Notes: a model not told the origin generated them from the letters alone. Numbered from the stretch's first letter, positions 1-9,409 are shown. The stretch is 64,000 nt of DNA from Legionella brunensis (GCF_001467025.1 NZ_LNXV01000003.1:171870-235869); one strand, 5' to 3'. Made by a program: numbers and translations.

Positions 1-373
1 CTCCGCCAGAAACTGGTGCATCGATTGCTAATAATTGTTTTAAGGTAGCTTGTTGTTGAACTTCTCTGCTGCTTGCAACATCAATGGATGAACAATCTAT
101 ATGTAATGTGTTGGGTTTGGCAATGGCAAAAAGACCCTCATTACCTAAACAGACTTGGTGTACCTGCTGCCCTGTTTGTAGCATGGTGATAATGACATCT
201 TGGTTTAATGCTGCTTCCTGTAAATTCTGAGCGATTTTTCCTCCAGCATTTGCAAGATTAGTTAAAGCTTGCTGCTGAACATCAAAACCAGTTACCGCAT
301 GGCCTGCTTTTAATAAATTAATGGCCATAGGCAAACCCATATGTCCTAAACCTACAAAACCAATCTGTGCCAT
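1..373 (-). CDS. mmsB: 3-hydroxyisobutyrate dehydrogenase, N-terminal part (gene runs off the window)
   Basis: The reverse strand from the ATG at 373 reads MAQIGFVGLGHMGLPMAINL, a Rossmann NAD-binding start (GLGHMG) typical of beta-hydroxyacid dehydrogenases. Further on comes the substrate-loop signature (DAPVSGG) at the window edge, about residue 120 of an expected 290-300. The enzyme oxidises 3-hydroxyisobutyrate to methylmalonate semialdehyde in valine catabolism. That product is the substrate of the mmsA product encoded just upstream, 74 bp away on the same strand, so the two genes very likely form one operon. Only the first 124 codons are present; nothing looks broken. A related dehydrogenase (glyoxylate or tartronate semialdehyde reductase) is possible from the fold alone, but the neighbour decides for mmsB. 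Confidence 0.9.
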   Translation of the reverse strand, partial: MAQIGFVGLGHMGLPMAINLLKAGHAVTGFDVQQQALTNLANAGGKIAQNLQEAALNQDVIITMLQTGQQVHQVCLGNEGLFAIAKPNTLHIDCSSIDVASSREVQQQATLKQLLAIDAPVSGG

Positions 374-447
374 TTGCTATCTCCTGAAAAACGATGCACG
401 GGTGTAGAGGACTGCAGCCCATGATACTAACTGCAACCTCTTAGACT

Positions 448-1947
448 TTATTTATTGGTGGGCATAATGAATGTACTTTCATTAAGCTCAGTAACAGGCC
501 ATTTGCTGGTAACAGTTTTACGACGAGTATAAAAATTAATACTTTCTTCGCCATGCATATTGGTGTCGCCAAAAGAAGAGCGTTTCCAGCCGCCAAATGG
601 ATGGCTTGCTATCGGTACTGGGATAGGAATGTTGATACCCACCATCCCAACTTGCACTCTTTGGCTGAATTCGCGAGCCGTATAGCCGTCACGAGTAAAT
701 ATAGCCGTACCATTGCCATACTGATGACGGTTGATTAAGTCGAGTGCTTCATCAAAATTGTCAACACGTAACATAACAAGAACGGGACCAAAAATTTCAT
801 TTTCATAAACGGACATTGATTCATTAACTTCATCAAAAAGTGACGGACCAACAAAATAACCTTGAGGATGGTTTTTATGTTTAAAACTACGACCATCAAT
901 AATTAATTTAGCGCCTTCTGACACCCCTTGATCAATTGCGGCGATTACTCGCTTTTTGTGAGCACTACTGATTAAAGGCCCCATATCGCTTTTCTCAGCA
1001 TCACCAGCATCGATACGCATTGCGTTAACAAGCGGTTTTATTTTCTCAAGTAACTTATCAGCAGTATGCTCACCAACAGCAACGACTGCCGAAATAGCCA
1101 TACAGCGCTCTCCTGCAGAGCCATAAGCGGCACCGACGATGGCATTGGCAGCTTGGGAGAGATCAGCATCAGGCATGACAACACAGTGATTTTTAGCACC
1201 ACCGAAAGTATGAGCCCGTTTTCCATGGGATGTGGCCTTGGTGTAGATAGCTTCTGCTACTGGGGTTGAAGCAACTGCTGTGAAGGCACGAATATCTGGG
1301 TGAGTTAATAGATAATCCACGACGGTTTTGTCGCCATGAATGCAATTAGCAACGCCATCTGGTAAGCCGGCCTCTGTTAAAAGCTCCAACAAATGAATAG
1401 CAGCAGAAGGATCTTGTTCAGACGGTTTTAAAATAAAAGTATTGCCGCAAGCAATGGCAGGAATCATCATCCAAACTGGCACCATGACAGGAAAGTTAAA
1501 AGGAGAAACACCTGCGCAAACCCCTAAAGGTTGCCGTAAAGTATGGCAGTCAATGTGGTTAGAAACATCGGCTGAAAAATCACCTTGCAATTGGTTAACC
1601 AAGCCACAGTGAAACTCGACAACTTCAATAGCTCGCGCTACAGAGCCTTTCGCATCGTCAATTGTTTTTCCGTGTTCACGAGTAACCAGGCGAGCTAAAT
1701 CAAGTTGGTATTTTTCTAGTAATTCTCTAAATTTGAATAGAATACGTGCTCTTTTTAAAGGCGTAGTTTCCGCCCACTCTGGCCAGGCAGTTTTAGCGGA
1801 TGCGATTGCTTTATTACAAAGCGATTTATCGGCAAAATAAACTTGGCCTATGGCTTCACCAAGTGCTGGATTGTAAATAGTATGAGAATTAGCGGATGTT
1901 TCAGTCCAGGTTTTACCCCCAATGTAATGAGGTACGATATAACTCAT
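448..1947 (-). CDS. mmsA: methylmalonate-semialdehyde dehydrogenase (CoA-acylating)
   Basis: This 499-residue aldehyde dehydrogenase has the usual length for MmsA. Visible motifs are the SPFNFPVMVPVW substrate/cofactor segment (about 148-159), the ILKPSEQDP loop, GGAKNH (249-254, where most ALDHs have a catalytic Glu; the Asn context is typical of the CoA-dependent MMSDH branch) and the nucleophile C282 in GERCMA. It converts methylmalonate semialdehyde plus CoA and NAD to propionyl-CoA in the last steps of valine degradation. The ATG at 1947 is preceded by AAAGGAG at a good distance. mmsB follows 74 bp downstream, and a small dodecin-like gene lies 27 bp upstream on the same strand. Confidence 0.95.
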   Translation of the reverse strand: MSYIVPHYIGGKTWTETSANSHTIYNPALGEAIGQVYFADKSLCNKAIASAKTAWPEWAETTPLKRARILFKFRELLEKYQLDLARLVTREHGKTIDDAKGSVARAIEVVEFHCGLVNQLQGDFSADVSNHIDCHTLRQPLGVCAGVSPFNFPVMVPVWMMIPAIACGNTFILKPSEQDPSAAIHLLELLTEAGLPDGVANCIHGDKTVVDYLLTHPDIRAFTAVASTPVAEAIYTKATSHGKRAHTFGGAKNHCVVMPDADLSQAANAIVGAAYGSAGERCMAISAVVAVGEHTADKLLEKIKPLVNAMRIDAGDAEKSDMGPLISSAHKKRVIAAIDQGVSEGAKLIIDGRSFKHKNHPQGYFVGPSLFDEVNESMSVYENEIFGPVLVMLRVDNFDEALDLINRHQYGNGTAIFTRDGYTAREFSQRVQVGMVGINIPIPVPIASHPFGGWKRSSFGDTNMHGEESINFYTRRKTVTSKWPVTELNESTFIMPTNK

Positions 1948-1974
1948 CTTAAAAACTCCTTTCAGGATGTATAA

Positions 1975-2154
1975 TTAATCGGCAAACGTATTAAGCAATA
2001 CTTGATAATAACGCTTATCTTCTCCAATTTGAGAGCTGCGTGTTTCTATTATTTCGATTCTGGCATGCTCACTGGCTTTTGCTAAGGCATTTTGAATAGC
2101 TTCGCTTATGCCCGTATTGGATGAACCTGTGTATTCTCCTGTCTTTATTTTCAT
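1975..2154 (-). CDS. small dodecin-like protein
   Basis: A 59-codon ORF (MKIKTGEYTGSSNTGISEAI at the start, TFAD at the end) that is too short for most ORF callers. The order of motifs matches dodecins: a first strand ending in the GxS turn, a helix (ISEAIQNALAKASEHA) and then IEIIETR followed by a charged loop and RYYQVLLN. Dodecins are dodecameric flavin or CoA-binding proteins of 65-75 residues; this one is slightly short at its C-terminus, where the family usually has a VGFxL-type end. The stop lies 27 bp before mmsA, in the same orientation, so it is probably the first gene of the mms operon. A flavin buffering role next to a dehydrogenase pair would fit but is inference. Confidence 0.6.
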   Translation of the reverse strand: MKIKTGEYTGSSNTGISEAIQNALAKASEHARIEIIETRSSQIGEDKRYYQVLLNTFAD

Positions 2155-2438
2155 TCCTTGTTCCTAAGCTTGAGAGCAAATTCTGGATAAGAATCCTTTA
2201 AAATCTCTAACAAATCAACGATTACTTCATTAAGATAGCAAAAAATGCGCGAATTGGTGCAGCGAGTTTCTTGTTCTCTATCTTGAATTTAAAGAATCTT
2301 GTCTAGGACTTGTACTAAAGAAGTACAGAATAAAATGCAACAGTATTGAATATCTTGTCAAAATGGTTTACAAGAAATTGTTAAGTATGCGGATTTATTT
2401 AATAATAAACAACCGATGCAGGCAAGGGATAGTGGACC

Positions 2439-5216
2439 ATGGGAAAAATAACAATATTGCGTCTCGCCGAAGATCTTAAATCTTCTGAAGGGTTTAAGAC
2501 TAAAGACACAGGGACTAGTCTTAAGAATGAAACGAAATTTTCCAGTCAATTGGAAATTAATCTGAAAAAGATACTCGGTGAATTTCAGCTGGAATATTAT
2601 TCCAAAATCCCTAATTTAAAACATAGCTACGAAAGACGTATTGAAAGTCTGCAGAAATCTTTCTTATTTGTTCTGGATACTATACCTGAGCTAAAAGGGA
2701 AAAAAGCGGCATTAAAAAAATACCTGAGTTGGTGTCAGTTACTTTGTGCTTTACCCCGTGATGAGCCTATTGAAAAATATCAAGAAATTCTTGCTAGGTA
2801 CACTGGTTTGCTTGTAAATGCTTTGGTCGATAATTATCCTTCAGAGGCGACTCCAGTTGAAAGAGTGAGGTTTGCTACAGAGCTTTTGAATAAAGCTGAA
2901 CAATATGTAATTATGAAAGAGGGCAGAAGTGATCTTGCTACTCTAATACCAATTAGACTCAATGAGTCAGTAGAATACGTTTTACGCTGGGAAAAGCAGT
3001 TAGCTCCTTATTCTGAGGAAACATTTCAAGAATTTAGTGCGATAAAAAAAGGGGTTGTCGTAACTACACCTAAATGGTTTCGTGCGCTTTCTCCTCTAAT
3101 GCAAACTTATTTGCATTCTTGCATTCCAGAGTATGTCATGGGGGAGTCGAGAGAAGCTATTCTAAGTAAACTTAAATTCTCGTTAAATCAATTTACAATT
3201 AAGTGGCATGAGATTAAATTGCAGCAAGGCATGCAATTATCTACCGAGTTAAGCGGCATTGCTAATGATAAATTTCCAACCTGGTATACAGCCTTACCAC
3301 CCCACGAACAGCGATTAGTTAAACTTTTTTGTGACTCCCAATTAACTGCTGAAAAGATTACGAGTCAATTAAGTACATTCAGTAAACAAATAAAAGAATG
3401 GACTAAAGAAAGCTCTTCTTCTCAAAGCAGTGTGGGTGGTTTTAATGCCCGGGAATTAAATGACTTACGTGCTGTCACTTATTGGTTCTTGGTTTTGGAT
3501 GACCATGAACAATACTTTCTTAAAGAAGTTTTGGAGAGCAGTAAGCGTGTAGAAGATGTGATTTCTTTTGCCCCAAGTCGTTTGCGTAGATTGCCTCTTG
3601 TGGCCAATTTCTGCGAAAGCAATCTGTTGTTATTATCAAAAGAAGGGAAGCTTATCAAAAAATATCCTTCTCGATTACGTTTAAGTCACATGGCTTCTCG
3701 GGATGTGATCAAGTTACCACCACAAATCAAGAAGTTGCATGCAGCACGTAATTTGGCGAGGGTTGAAAGTTTTACTGATGGTAACCAGCCTTGGCTAATG
3801 CAGACTTTAATTAGTCCCGTCAAATTACTAGACGGACATATTCCTGATTACTATTTAGATCAAGCGCGCCAGGAAACAGTGGCTAATTTTCAGAAAAAAC
3901 GCAAGAGTCCAATTTTTTCTACCAACCATCCCCTGAATATGGCGAAATATTTATATTACACGCCTGCAAACGATCCCGCGTGTATGGCTTTGTTAAACAT
4001 GGCTAACATAATCTTATTGGTTAATAAAGTTCCAGAGCTAAATGCTTGGGATCTGACGAAGATTGAAAAGGTAATCTCTGAGGTTTTTTCTGAAGTTGAA
4101 GCAGACAAAGAGAATCAGGCTTTCAATTCATCTCTCAAATCGGGAGATGAGGATAATGAAATTAAAAAAAATCTGGCTAACTTATTTAGCGAGAATTATC
4201 AATTATTAAAATCGCTAGATGGTTGGCAGCAATTGCTGGCGCAACATCTTTATCGGAGAGAGGATTGTTGCAAAAAAGGGGATATTGGTTCGTATTGGAA
4301 GGACTTAAGTGACCTACAAGTGATTGCTAAGGAATATAACGCTGTCTTAAATTCGTCCTATGGTTCGGCGACTGTTTTTGATTATTATGGACGTGAGCTA
4401 TATCTAAGCTCCTTGGAAAATCTATTAATGATGTATGCACAAGGGAAAAGCTCAGGCTCCTGTGTGAGCGGTAAAGACCGCAAGGAAATAGAAATAGTGC
4501 ACACAATCGCCATGCTACTTTATCGTGAAAAAAAGGGACGTTGGCCAAGTATGCGTGATAGCGGTGCTGATAGAGATGAATTTGTTGACTTAGTAGCAAC
4601 TGTTTTTGTGTCACGGCATGGTCATGAACATGCTGGTCAAAATGCTGATGGTGCTGATGGTATTAAAACGCCAGAAAATTATTGGCCGAAGGATATTGCT
4701 GAAGCTATCCGTAAAAAAGAAAGCCAAATGGCTCTTGAAAATAGTGATATCCTGGCAACGAATAATGAAGTGGGACGTATAGGAAATTTAAATCAGTTAG
4801 TAGTTCCAGGATTTTCCGATTGTGTGTTCTCCGCACAACAATTATCAGCGGAAAATCGGCAAAAGGTACTAGATATTTTGGCTATTCTTTGTGGAGAGCA
4901 AAGTTTTTTACAAAGTAAAACCTGGTCATTAAAAATATTCTCAACCTCAATGCCACAGGGGATGGATGAGATTAAAAAAATATTGCAAAGCCCTGGAATT
5001 GATGAGGCTGCCTCTATCAATAAACTTGCAAAAATCTATGTGGAAATTAAACAAAGACCTAAGGACAGCTGGGTACGGGCAACAGAAATTCAAAATCTCT
5101 ATGTCGCATTATTGAATTTATGCAAAGAACCTGAAACTAAAGCAGAGGAGTCCATAGACCTTTTGGTGAAAACAAAAGAAATGGCCTTTCGCACCAATAG
5201 CCAAATGGTTTATTAA
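2439..5216 (+). CDS. sidP: SidP-like phosphoinositide phosphatase, putative Dot/Icm effector
   Basis: A 925-residue soluble protein. Residues 675-681 read CVSGKDR, a CX5R phosphatase P-loop of the SidF/SidP/SopB kind, with C675 the expected nucleophile and R681 the phosphate-binding Arg. It is followed by a conserved-looking HEHAGQNADGADGIKTP stretch. SidP of L. pneumophila (lpg0130) removes the 3-phosphate from PI3P and PI(3,5)P2 on host membranes, and as I recall it lies beside mmsA there too, so position supports orthology. The N-terminal half carries three copies of a W-[FY]-x-x-L-x(4)-Q motif at W213, W282 and W349. No signal peptide or membrane segment is seen, as expected for a type IV effector. 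The start ATG has a GGGA element upstream. Secretion is inferred. Confidence 0.75.
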   Translation: MGKITILRLAEDLKSSEGFKTKDTGTSLKNETKFSSQLEINLKKILGEFQLEYYSKIPNLKHSYERRIESLQKSFLFVLDTIPELKGKKAALKKYLSWCQLLCALPRDEPIEKYQEILARYTGLLVNALVDNYPSEATPVERVRFATELLNKAEQYVIMKEGRSDLATLIPIRLNESVEYVLRWEKQLAPYSEETFQEFSAIKKGVVVTTPKWFRALSPLMQTYLHSCIPEYVMGESREAILSKLKFSLNQFTIKWHEIKLQQGMQLSTELSGIANDKFPTWYTALPPHEQRLVKLFCDSQLTAEKITSQLSTFSKQIKEWTKESSSSQSSVGGFNARELNDLRAVTYWFLVLDDHEQYFLKEVLESSKRVEDVISFAPSRLRRLPLVANFCESNLLLLSKEGKLIKKYPSRLRLSHMASRDVIKLPPQIKKLHAARNLARVESFTDGNQPWLMQTLISPVKLLDGHIPDYYLDQARQETVANFQKKRKSPIFSTNHPLNMAKYLYYTPANDPACMALLNMANIILLVNKVPELNAWDLTKIEKVISEVFSEVEADKENQAFNSSLKSGDEDNEIKKNLANLFSENYQLLKSLDGWQQLLAQHLYRREDCCKKGDIGSYWKDLSDLQVIAKEYNAVLNSSYGSATVFDYYGRELYLSSLENLLMMYAQGKSSGSCVSGKDRKEIEIVHTIAMLLYREKKGRWPSMRDSGADRDEFVDLVATVFVSRHGHEHAGQNADGADGIKTPENYWPKDIAEAIRKKESQMALENSDILATNNEVGRIGNLNQLVVPGFSDCVFSAQQLSAENRQKVLDILAILCGEQSFLQSKTWSLKIFSTSMPQGMDEIKKILQSPGIDEAASINKLAKIYVEIKQRPKDSWVRATEIQNLYVALLNLCKEPETKAEESIDLLVKTKEMAFRTNSQMVY

Positions 5217-5311
5217 ATCTAAAATCGGAGCTAGGTTTAGCATGTGAGCGACAAGATTTTTGTTACTCAAAGTAGAAATAGAGATGCGCTTTTAGATTGA
5301 AATAGGATGGC

Positions 5312-6106
5312 ATGGTGAATGAATATTTGCTTTTTGCATTAATTGGTTTTGGAGCACAGCTAGTTGATGGCGGCTTGGGAATGGGGTATGGACTCATTAG
5401 CATGACAGCACTTCTTGCCTTCGGTGTTGCCCCACCTCTTGCGAGTGCTGGGGTGCATACCGCAGAAATTGTAACGACAGCTATTTCGGGCGTCTCCCAC
5501 ATGATGTTTAAAAATGTGGATCATACTCTCTTTAAGCGTTTAGTAATCCCAGGAATGATTGGTGGGATTGCCGGTTCGCAACTTCTTAGTTATGCGCCGG
5601 TTGGGATTATCAAGCCTTTTGTAATGCTCTATCTATTTATAATGGGTATGTATGTTTTGTATAAATCTTTTTCTAAAATGGAATTGTCAGAAAAACTTTA
5701 TAATTATATGGCTTATACCTTGCTGAAACGTGAGAAACCGACACAAAAGATGCCCCGGTTAATTTCTCTTGGCTTCATTGGAGGGTTTCTGGATGCTGCA
5801 GGAGGTGGGGGCTGGGGATCAATTGTTAATTCAACTCTACTTGCTCAAGGAGAGCATCCTCGCTACACAATTGGTTCAGTCAATTTAGCAGAATTTTTAG
5901 TGACCGTTAGTATATCAGCTGCTTTCTTTTTAACTATCGAAATTAAGCAATGGGCAATGTTGATTGGTCTTGTAATTGGAGGTGCCATTGGAGCACCAAT
6001 TTCTGCGTATATGGTGCGTATCCTACCCACAAACTTATTAATGCTTATGGTGGGGGCGTTGATTATTGTCCTTAGCCTAAGATCATTTTGGGTTTTTATC
6101 CATTAA
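5312..6106 (+). CDS. TSUP-family (TauE/SafE) membrane permease
   Basis: A 264-residue polytopic membrane protein with two homologous halves, each opening with the family signature: GFGAQLVDGGLGMGYGLIS near residue 9 and GFIGGFLDAAGGGGWGSIV near residue 153. About eight hydrophobic segments are apparent, and the length is standard for TSUP. The family moves sulfite, sulfoacetate, taurine or other organosulfur and carboxylate anions across the inner membrane; the substrate cannot be told here. It stands alone on the plus strand between two effector-like genes. ATG at 5312 and GTG at 5315 are both possible starts; neither has a strong ribosome binding site. Confidence 0.85.
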   Translation: MVNEYLLFALIGFGAQLVDGGLGMGYGLISMTALLAFGVAPPLASAGVHTAEIVTTAISGVSHMMFKNVDHTLFKRLVIPGMIGGIAGSQLLSYAPVGIIKPFVMLYLFIMGMYVLYKSFSKMELSEKLYNYMAYTLLKREKPTQKMPRLISLGFIGGFLDAAGGGGWGSIVNSTLLAQGEHPRYTIGSVNLAEFLVTVSISAAFFLTIEIKQWAMLIGLVIGGAIGAPISAYMVRILPTNLLMLMVGALIIVLSLRSFWVFIH

Positions 6107-6387
6107 TGAGATACACAACTGGGTGTTGCTTTAGAAAAATTGTAATTAGCTTAATAAAAAATTTTTTGGAATTTCTGTGTAAAATTATTTCTTATAGTCC
6201 CGCTATTATTCTTAATTATTTCTAATTGATCAGTCCAATATATTTATATATAGTGGACGTTCTTAGTTTGGTTATTACAGGACTTATGCAAAAACTAAGT
6301 TCATTAATTTAGTCTAACTTTAATATCATTCGTTTTTCCTATGTCCTGTAGTGTTAAAATTGTAGATAAGCAAGGGAAGAGTGCTGT

Positions 6388-8130
6388 ATGCCGTTTAACC
6401 AAAAAGTAGATGCAGATACTATTGAAGAGTTGCCACCTGTATATGAGTCTGTACTGGATGAGCCAAATAAGATTTATGCCGAAGAGAATGAAATTCTTAG
6501 GGAAGAAAACCAATTATTAGGTCAAAAGGTTTCACGATTAGAAGCGGACAGTAGTTCGCTTAAACAAGCGAAATCTCTATTAGAAGAGCAAATTAAGCTG
6601 CTCAATCAACAAATTGAGCTAATTAGGAAAAGCAAACAACAACTCAGTGCCAACCTTCAAAGTCTCAGTGAAAATTATGCTCTGCAACAACGCAAAAATT
6701 CAGAATTAGTGGAATGGTTAGCTTTATCTGCTGCTGATGAAGAGCGAACACTTATTTATATTGATGCATTAGCCTCATGTGCCACTTCACTTCGTAATAA
6801 TCCTGAAATCTCTGAACTACGGTTTAAATTACAAGAGTTGGATAGCAATTTGCAGGTGCATAAAGGAGAAGTGTCGGCTGAAATAGAAAAGCAGGTCAAT
6901 GAGAAAGCACAAATCATCCAAGAAAATGTGTTGGAGTTATTTCATAAGCTCATTACTAGTGAGGCATTTACCCAATTAGTGAGTAACCTGGAAGAAAAAT
7001 TAACTGACATTGTACGCCGCGATGAAAAAACTTTTTTGGAGGAACTTGCTGAAAAAATCCCTGTCCCAAATGAGTTGACGAAGCAATATTTAGACGAGAA
7101 AACTAAAAAACTAATGGATCTAAAACAGATTCATAGTGATGAAAAGGTTAGTTTATTTTATAACACCAGCTACATTGTTTTATGGGCCAAAATAGTTGGT
7201 GTTATTTCAGTATTTAGTGAGCTAGTTGAAAAAAAGGCAGGAATTGGGGAAAAAGCAGTAGACCTTACTTCTTCTGTAGTCGGTGGTTTGCTTGGTAGTG
7301 TTCCCGTAGTGGGGGCATTACTGGATACCATTGCTTCCTTTACTTTAAAAGAAATAGGTGGTGCGGTTATCGGACATTTTGATGATAAAAAAATGCAAAA
7401 TATTTTAGAAATATTACGCAATCCTGACCATGCAAAGAAAATGGCCGAGTTGTTCGCTCGTTCGTTGACCCTATGTCACCAATTAGAAATACAATCCTGG
7501 GATGCTAAAACGATAAAACATGCTGCAACAATGTATAGCAATCGAGTCTATGAATTGTCTATTGGTGGCAAAATTAAAGAGTGTATGGCCGATTCTACCG
7601 AAGAAAAAGTTGCAGTATTTCTTGATGCTGTTAATGGTGTAAAAGAGGCCTCCCGCGATGTGAAATCTGTAGGGACCTCTAGTCCAAAACCTAAATTTTC
7701 TTTGCAGGAGAAATCGCTTAAAACAAGCGTTCATGAGGGCACCCAAACGCTTCGCAAAAAACTTAGCGAAACAGAGTTTTTTTCCAAGCATACTTCGGTT
7801 GTTGTAAAAGGGATCAAGCGACAAAACTCTGATTTTCAGCAGGAAGCTATCAAACAGCAGGAACAAATTTCTGAGTTGAAATTGCAAGTAGCGACATTAC
7901 AGCAAGAAGCAAAGCAGCGCGATGAAGAGATAAGGGACTTAAAGACACTAGTAAGTGGGTTGCAAGAAATAATGGCCAATTGGTTGGTGGAAAGTCCAGA
8001 ACCTGTAGCGGTGACAAAAGTTACAAAGAAATCATCGCTAATCAAAAATAAGCTTAAATTGTTTTCTAGTAGAGACTCAGAGGAGCGAGCAACAAAATTT
8101 GTAGATAATACGGTCTTCGGAACAAAATAG
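6388..8130 (+). CDS. coiled-coil protein with central hydrophobic hairpin, effector candidate
   Basis: I do not recognise the family. The 580-residue protein has a long N-terminal heptad-rich helix (about 30-110, rich in E, L, Q, K), a second helical stretch (about 140-250), a Gly/Val-rich hydrophobic region at about 294-330 that could form one or two membrane-inserting helices, and a second coiled coil near 485-535. It ends in a polar, charged tail (SRDSEERATKF and VDNTVFGTK). This coil - hydrophobic hairpin - coil layout is common in Legionella effectors that sit on host membranes and also in some pore-forming toxins. No signal peptide is seen. The gene lies alone between the TSUP permease and the convergent dapB. 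Confidence 0.6.
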   Translation: MPFNQKVDADTIEELPPVYESVLDEPNKIYAEENEILREENQLLGQKVSRLEADSSSLKQAKSLLEEQIKLLNQQIELIRKSKQQLSANLQSLSENYALQQRKNSELVEWLALSAADEERTLIYIDALASCATSLRNNPEISELRFKLQELDSNLQVHKGEVSAEIEKQVNEKAQIIQENVLELFHKLITSEAFTQLVSNLEEKLTDIVRRDEKTFLEELAEKIPVPNELTKQYLDEKTKKLMDLKQIHSDEKVSLFYNTSYIVLWAKIVGVISVFSELVEKKAGIGEKAVDLTSSVVGGLLGSVPVVGALLDTIASFTLKEIGGAVIGHFDDKKMQNILEILRNPDHAKKMAELFARSLTLCHQLEIQSWDAKTIKHAATMYSNRVYELSIGGKIKECMADSTEEKVAVFLDAVNGVKEASRDVKSVGTSSPKPKFSLQEKSLKTSVHEGTQTLRKKLSETEFFSKHTSVVVKGIKRQNSDFQQEAIKQQEQISELKLQVATLQQEAKQRDEEIRDLKTLVSGLQEIMANWLVESPEPVAVTKVTKKSSLIKNKLKLFSSRDSEERATKFVDNTVFGTK

Positions 8131-8155
8131 TATTTTAGAAAAATAATACTTCATC

Positions 8156-8192
8156 ATGGCTTAGGTATTTTACAATAAATGCTCTAAGCCAT
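8156..8192. terminator. inverted repeat between convergent genes, possible terminator
   Basis: ATGGCTTAG (8156-8164) is repeated inverted as CTAAGCCAT (8184-8192) around a 19-nt spacer. It spans the last codons of dapB and lies 26 bp after the stop of the coiled-coil gene. There is no clean U-run, so a bidirectional terminator role is only suggested. Confidence 0.3.
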
Positions 8193-8901
8193 AGTAAAGT
8201 GATTTTAAATTTTTTACCTTTTGGCAAGCAAGAATGATACCTGGCATAAAGGAAATTCTATCAATGCTGTCATGTGTAATCGTTAATGTTTCGCCACTAT
8301 TACCAAAAATAACGTGTTGGCGGGCGACAACTCCTGGGAGACGTAGGGAGTGAATGTTCACGCCGTGGTGAGAGCCTCCTCGTGCACCTTCTATTAATTC
8401 ATGCCCTTTGATGCTATGCGCATTTGTAGTCCGAGCAGCAGCTATCATTTCTGCTGTTTTCATGGCGGTTCCTGAGGGGGCATCAAATTTTTGTTGGTGA
8501 TGGGTTTCGATTATTTCTACGTCTGGTAACAGGCGCGCTGCTTCGGCGGCAAAACGCATCATTAATACCGCACTAATTGAAAAATTAGGGACGATAATTC
8601 CCCCCAATTTTTCTTTCTCGCAATAATTTTTTAAAGTTTGAATTTGCTCATCAACCAAGCCACTGGTTCCAATTATTGGATGAGCTCCGCTCTCAATAAT
8701 GGCAAGACTGTTCTCATAGACGCAATCTGCACGTGTCAGATCGATTACAATCTCTGCCTGCCTATCCACGATGGTTTGGCGGAGGTTGTCATGACGTGTT
8801 AAGCCTGCAACAAGTTCAAAATCGGGATTTTTTTTTACAGTTTCACAGGCAAGTATACCCATTTTACCTTGTGCACCATTTACAATTACACGAGTGGTCA
8901 T
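8170..8901 (-). CDS. dapB: 4-hydroxy-tetrahydrodipicolinate reductase
   Basis: A 243-residue enzyme when started at the ATG at 8901 (MTTRVIVNGAQGKMG). The open frame extends 35 codons further upstream, but that extension overlaps the neighbouring gene and lacks family resemblance. It shows the NAD(P) loop GAQGKMG, the catalytic motif HHQQKFDAPSGTA and a typical length, slightly short of the 270 residues of E. coli DapB. It reduces the dihydrodipicolinate precursor in the lysine and diaminopimelate pathway, needed for peptidoglycan. A small membrane protein gene ends 20 bp upstream on the same strand. Confidence 0.93.
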   Translation of the reverse strand: MTTRVIVNGAQGKMGILACETVKKNPDFELVAGLTRHDNLRQTIVDRQAEIVIDLTRADCVYENSLAIIESGAHPIIGTSGLVDEQIQTLKNYCEKEKLGGIIVPNFSISAVLMMRFAAEAARLLPDVEIIETHHQQKFDAPSGTAMKTAEMIAAARTTNAHSIKGHELIEGARGGSHHGVNIHSLRLPGVVARQHVIFGNSGETLTITHDSIDRISFMPGIILACQKVKNLKSLYYGLEHLL

Positions 8902-8920
8902 GCGAACTCCGATTACCTGG

Positions 8921-9121
8921 CTATTCAGATTTTTTCTTCTTTTTAGTGGGGGTACTATTTTCCTGCACGACACGCAAAGCCCAAATACTGGCCGGTATCC
9001 AACCAATAAGTGTGGCTTGCATAATCAAAGCGACTAAAGCCCCTCCCGGATTGTCATCAAGTAAAAGCACAGCCCAGGGAAAACTGAGTGCAAGACATGT
9101 CCAAAAAATTCGCCCAATCAT
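8921..9121 (-). CDS. small YqaE/Pmp3-like membrane protein
   Basis: A 66-residue protein with two hydrophobic helices (about 5-20 and 27-48) and a lysine-rich tail (TKKKKKSE). The second helix contains ALIMQATLIGWIPASIWAL, which matches the conserved LGWIPG-type core of the YqaE/Pmp3 (UPF0057) family. Those are very small plasma-membrane proteins tied to ion and stress tolerance. It ends 20 bp before dapB in the same orientation, so co-transcription is likely. The lysine-rich extension is longer than in the smallest family members. Confidence 0.65.
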   Translation of the reverse strand: MIGRIFWTCLALSFPWAVLLLDDNPGGALVALIMQATLIGWIPASIWALRVVQENSTPTKKKKKSE

Positions 9122-9409
9122 TGCTAGTGACTCGCATATTGAATTATTTACAGAGTATATAATATTGTTTTATTTTAACAGTATACCTCTATTTTCTCTG
9201 CATTTGTGAATTTAAGCTCAGTTTTTTACTCTCTTGTGCTTATCAAAGGTTTGTACTTGCAAATATGAATCAAACGCTGTACATTGTATGCGCATTTCTA
9301 GAAGAACTAGTTTTTCCATATATGGCAAAAAACATCTCGTATAATTACCCAACACATACTCATGACAGTAGTAATGGATGGTTATTTTTTATCAAAAAAA
9401 GGTAGCAGC

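Noticed and set aside
8902..9006. Longer DapB with a 35-residue N-terminal extension
   Set aside because: The extension overlaps the small YqaE-like gene, and the ATG at 8901 starts exactly at the conserved NAD-binding strand.
9122..9409. A RocR-like small RNA upstream of the ProQ/RocC gene
   Set aside because: CTAGAAGAACTAG followed by TTTTT looks like a weak terminator, but RocR is not, to my knowledge, encoded next to rocC, and I cannot recognise its stem-loops here.
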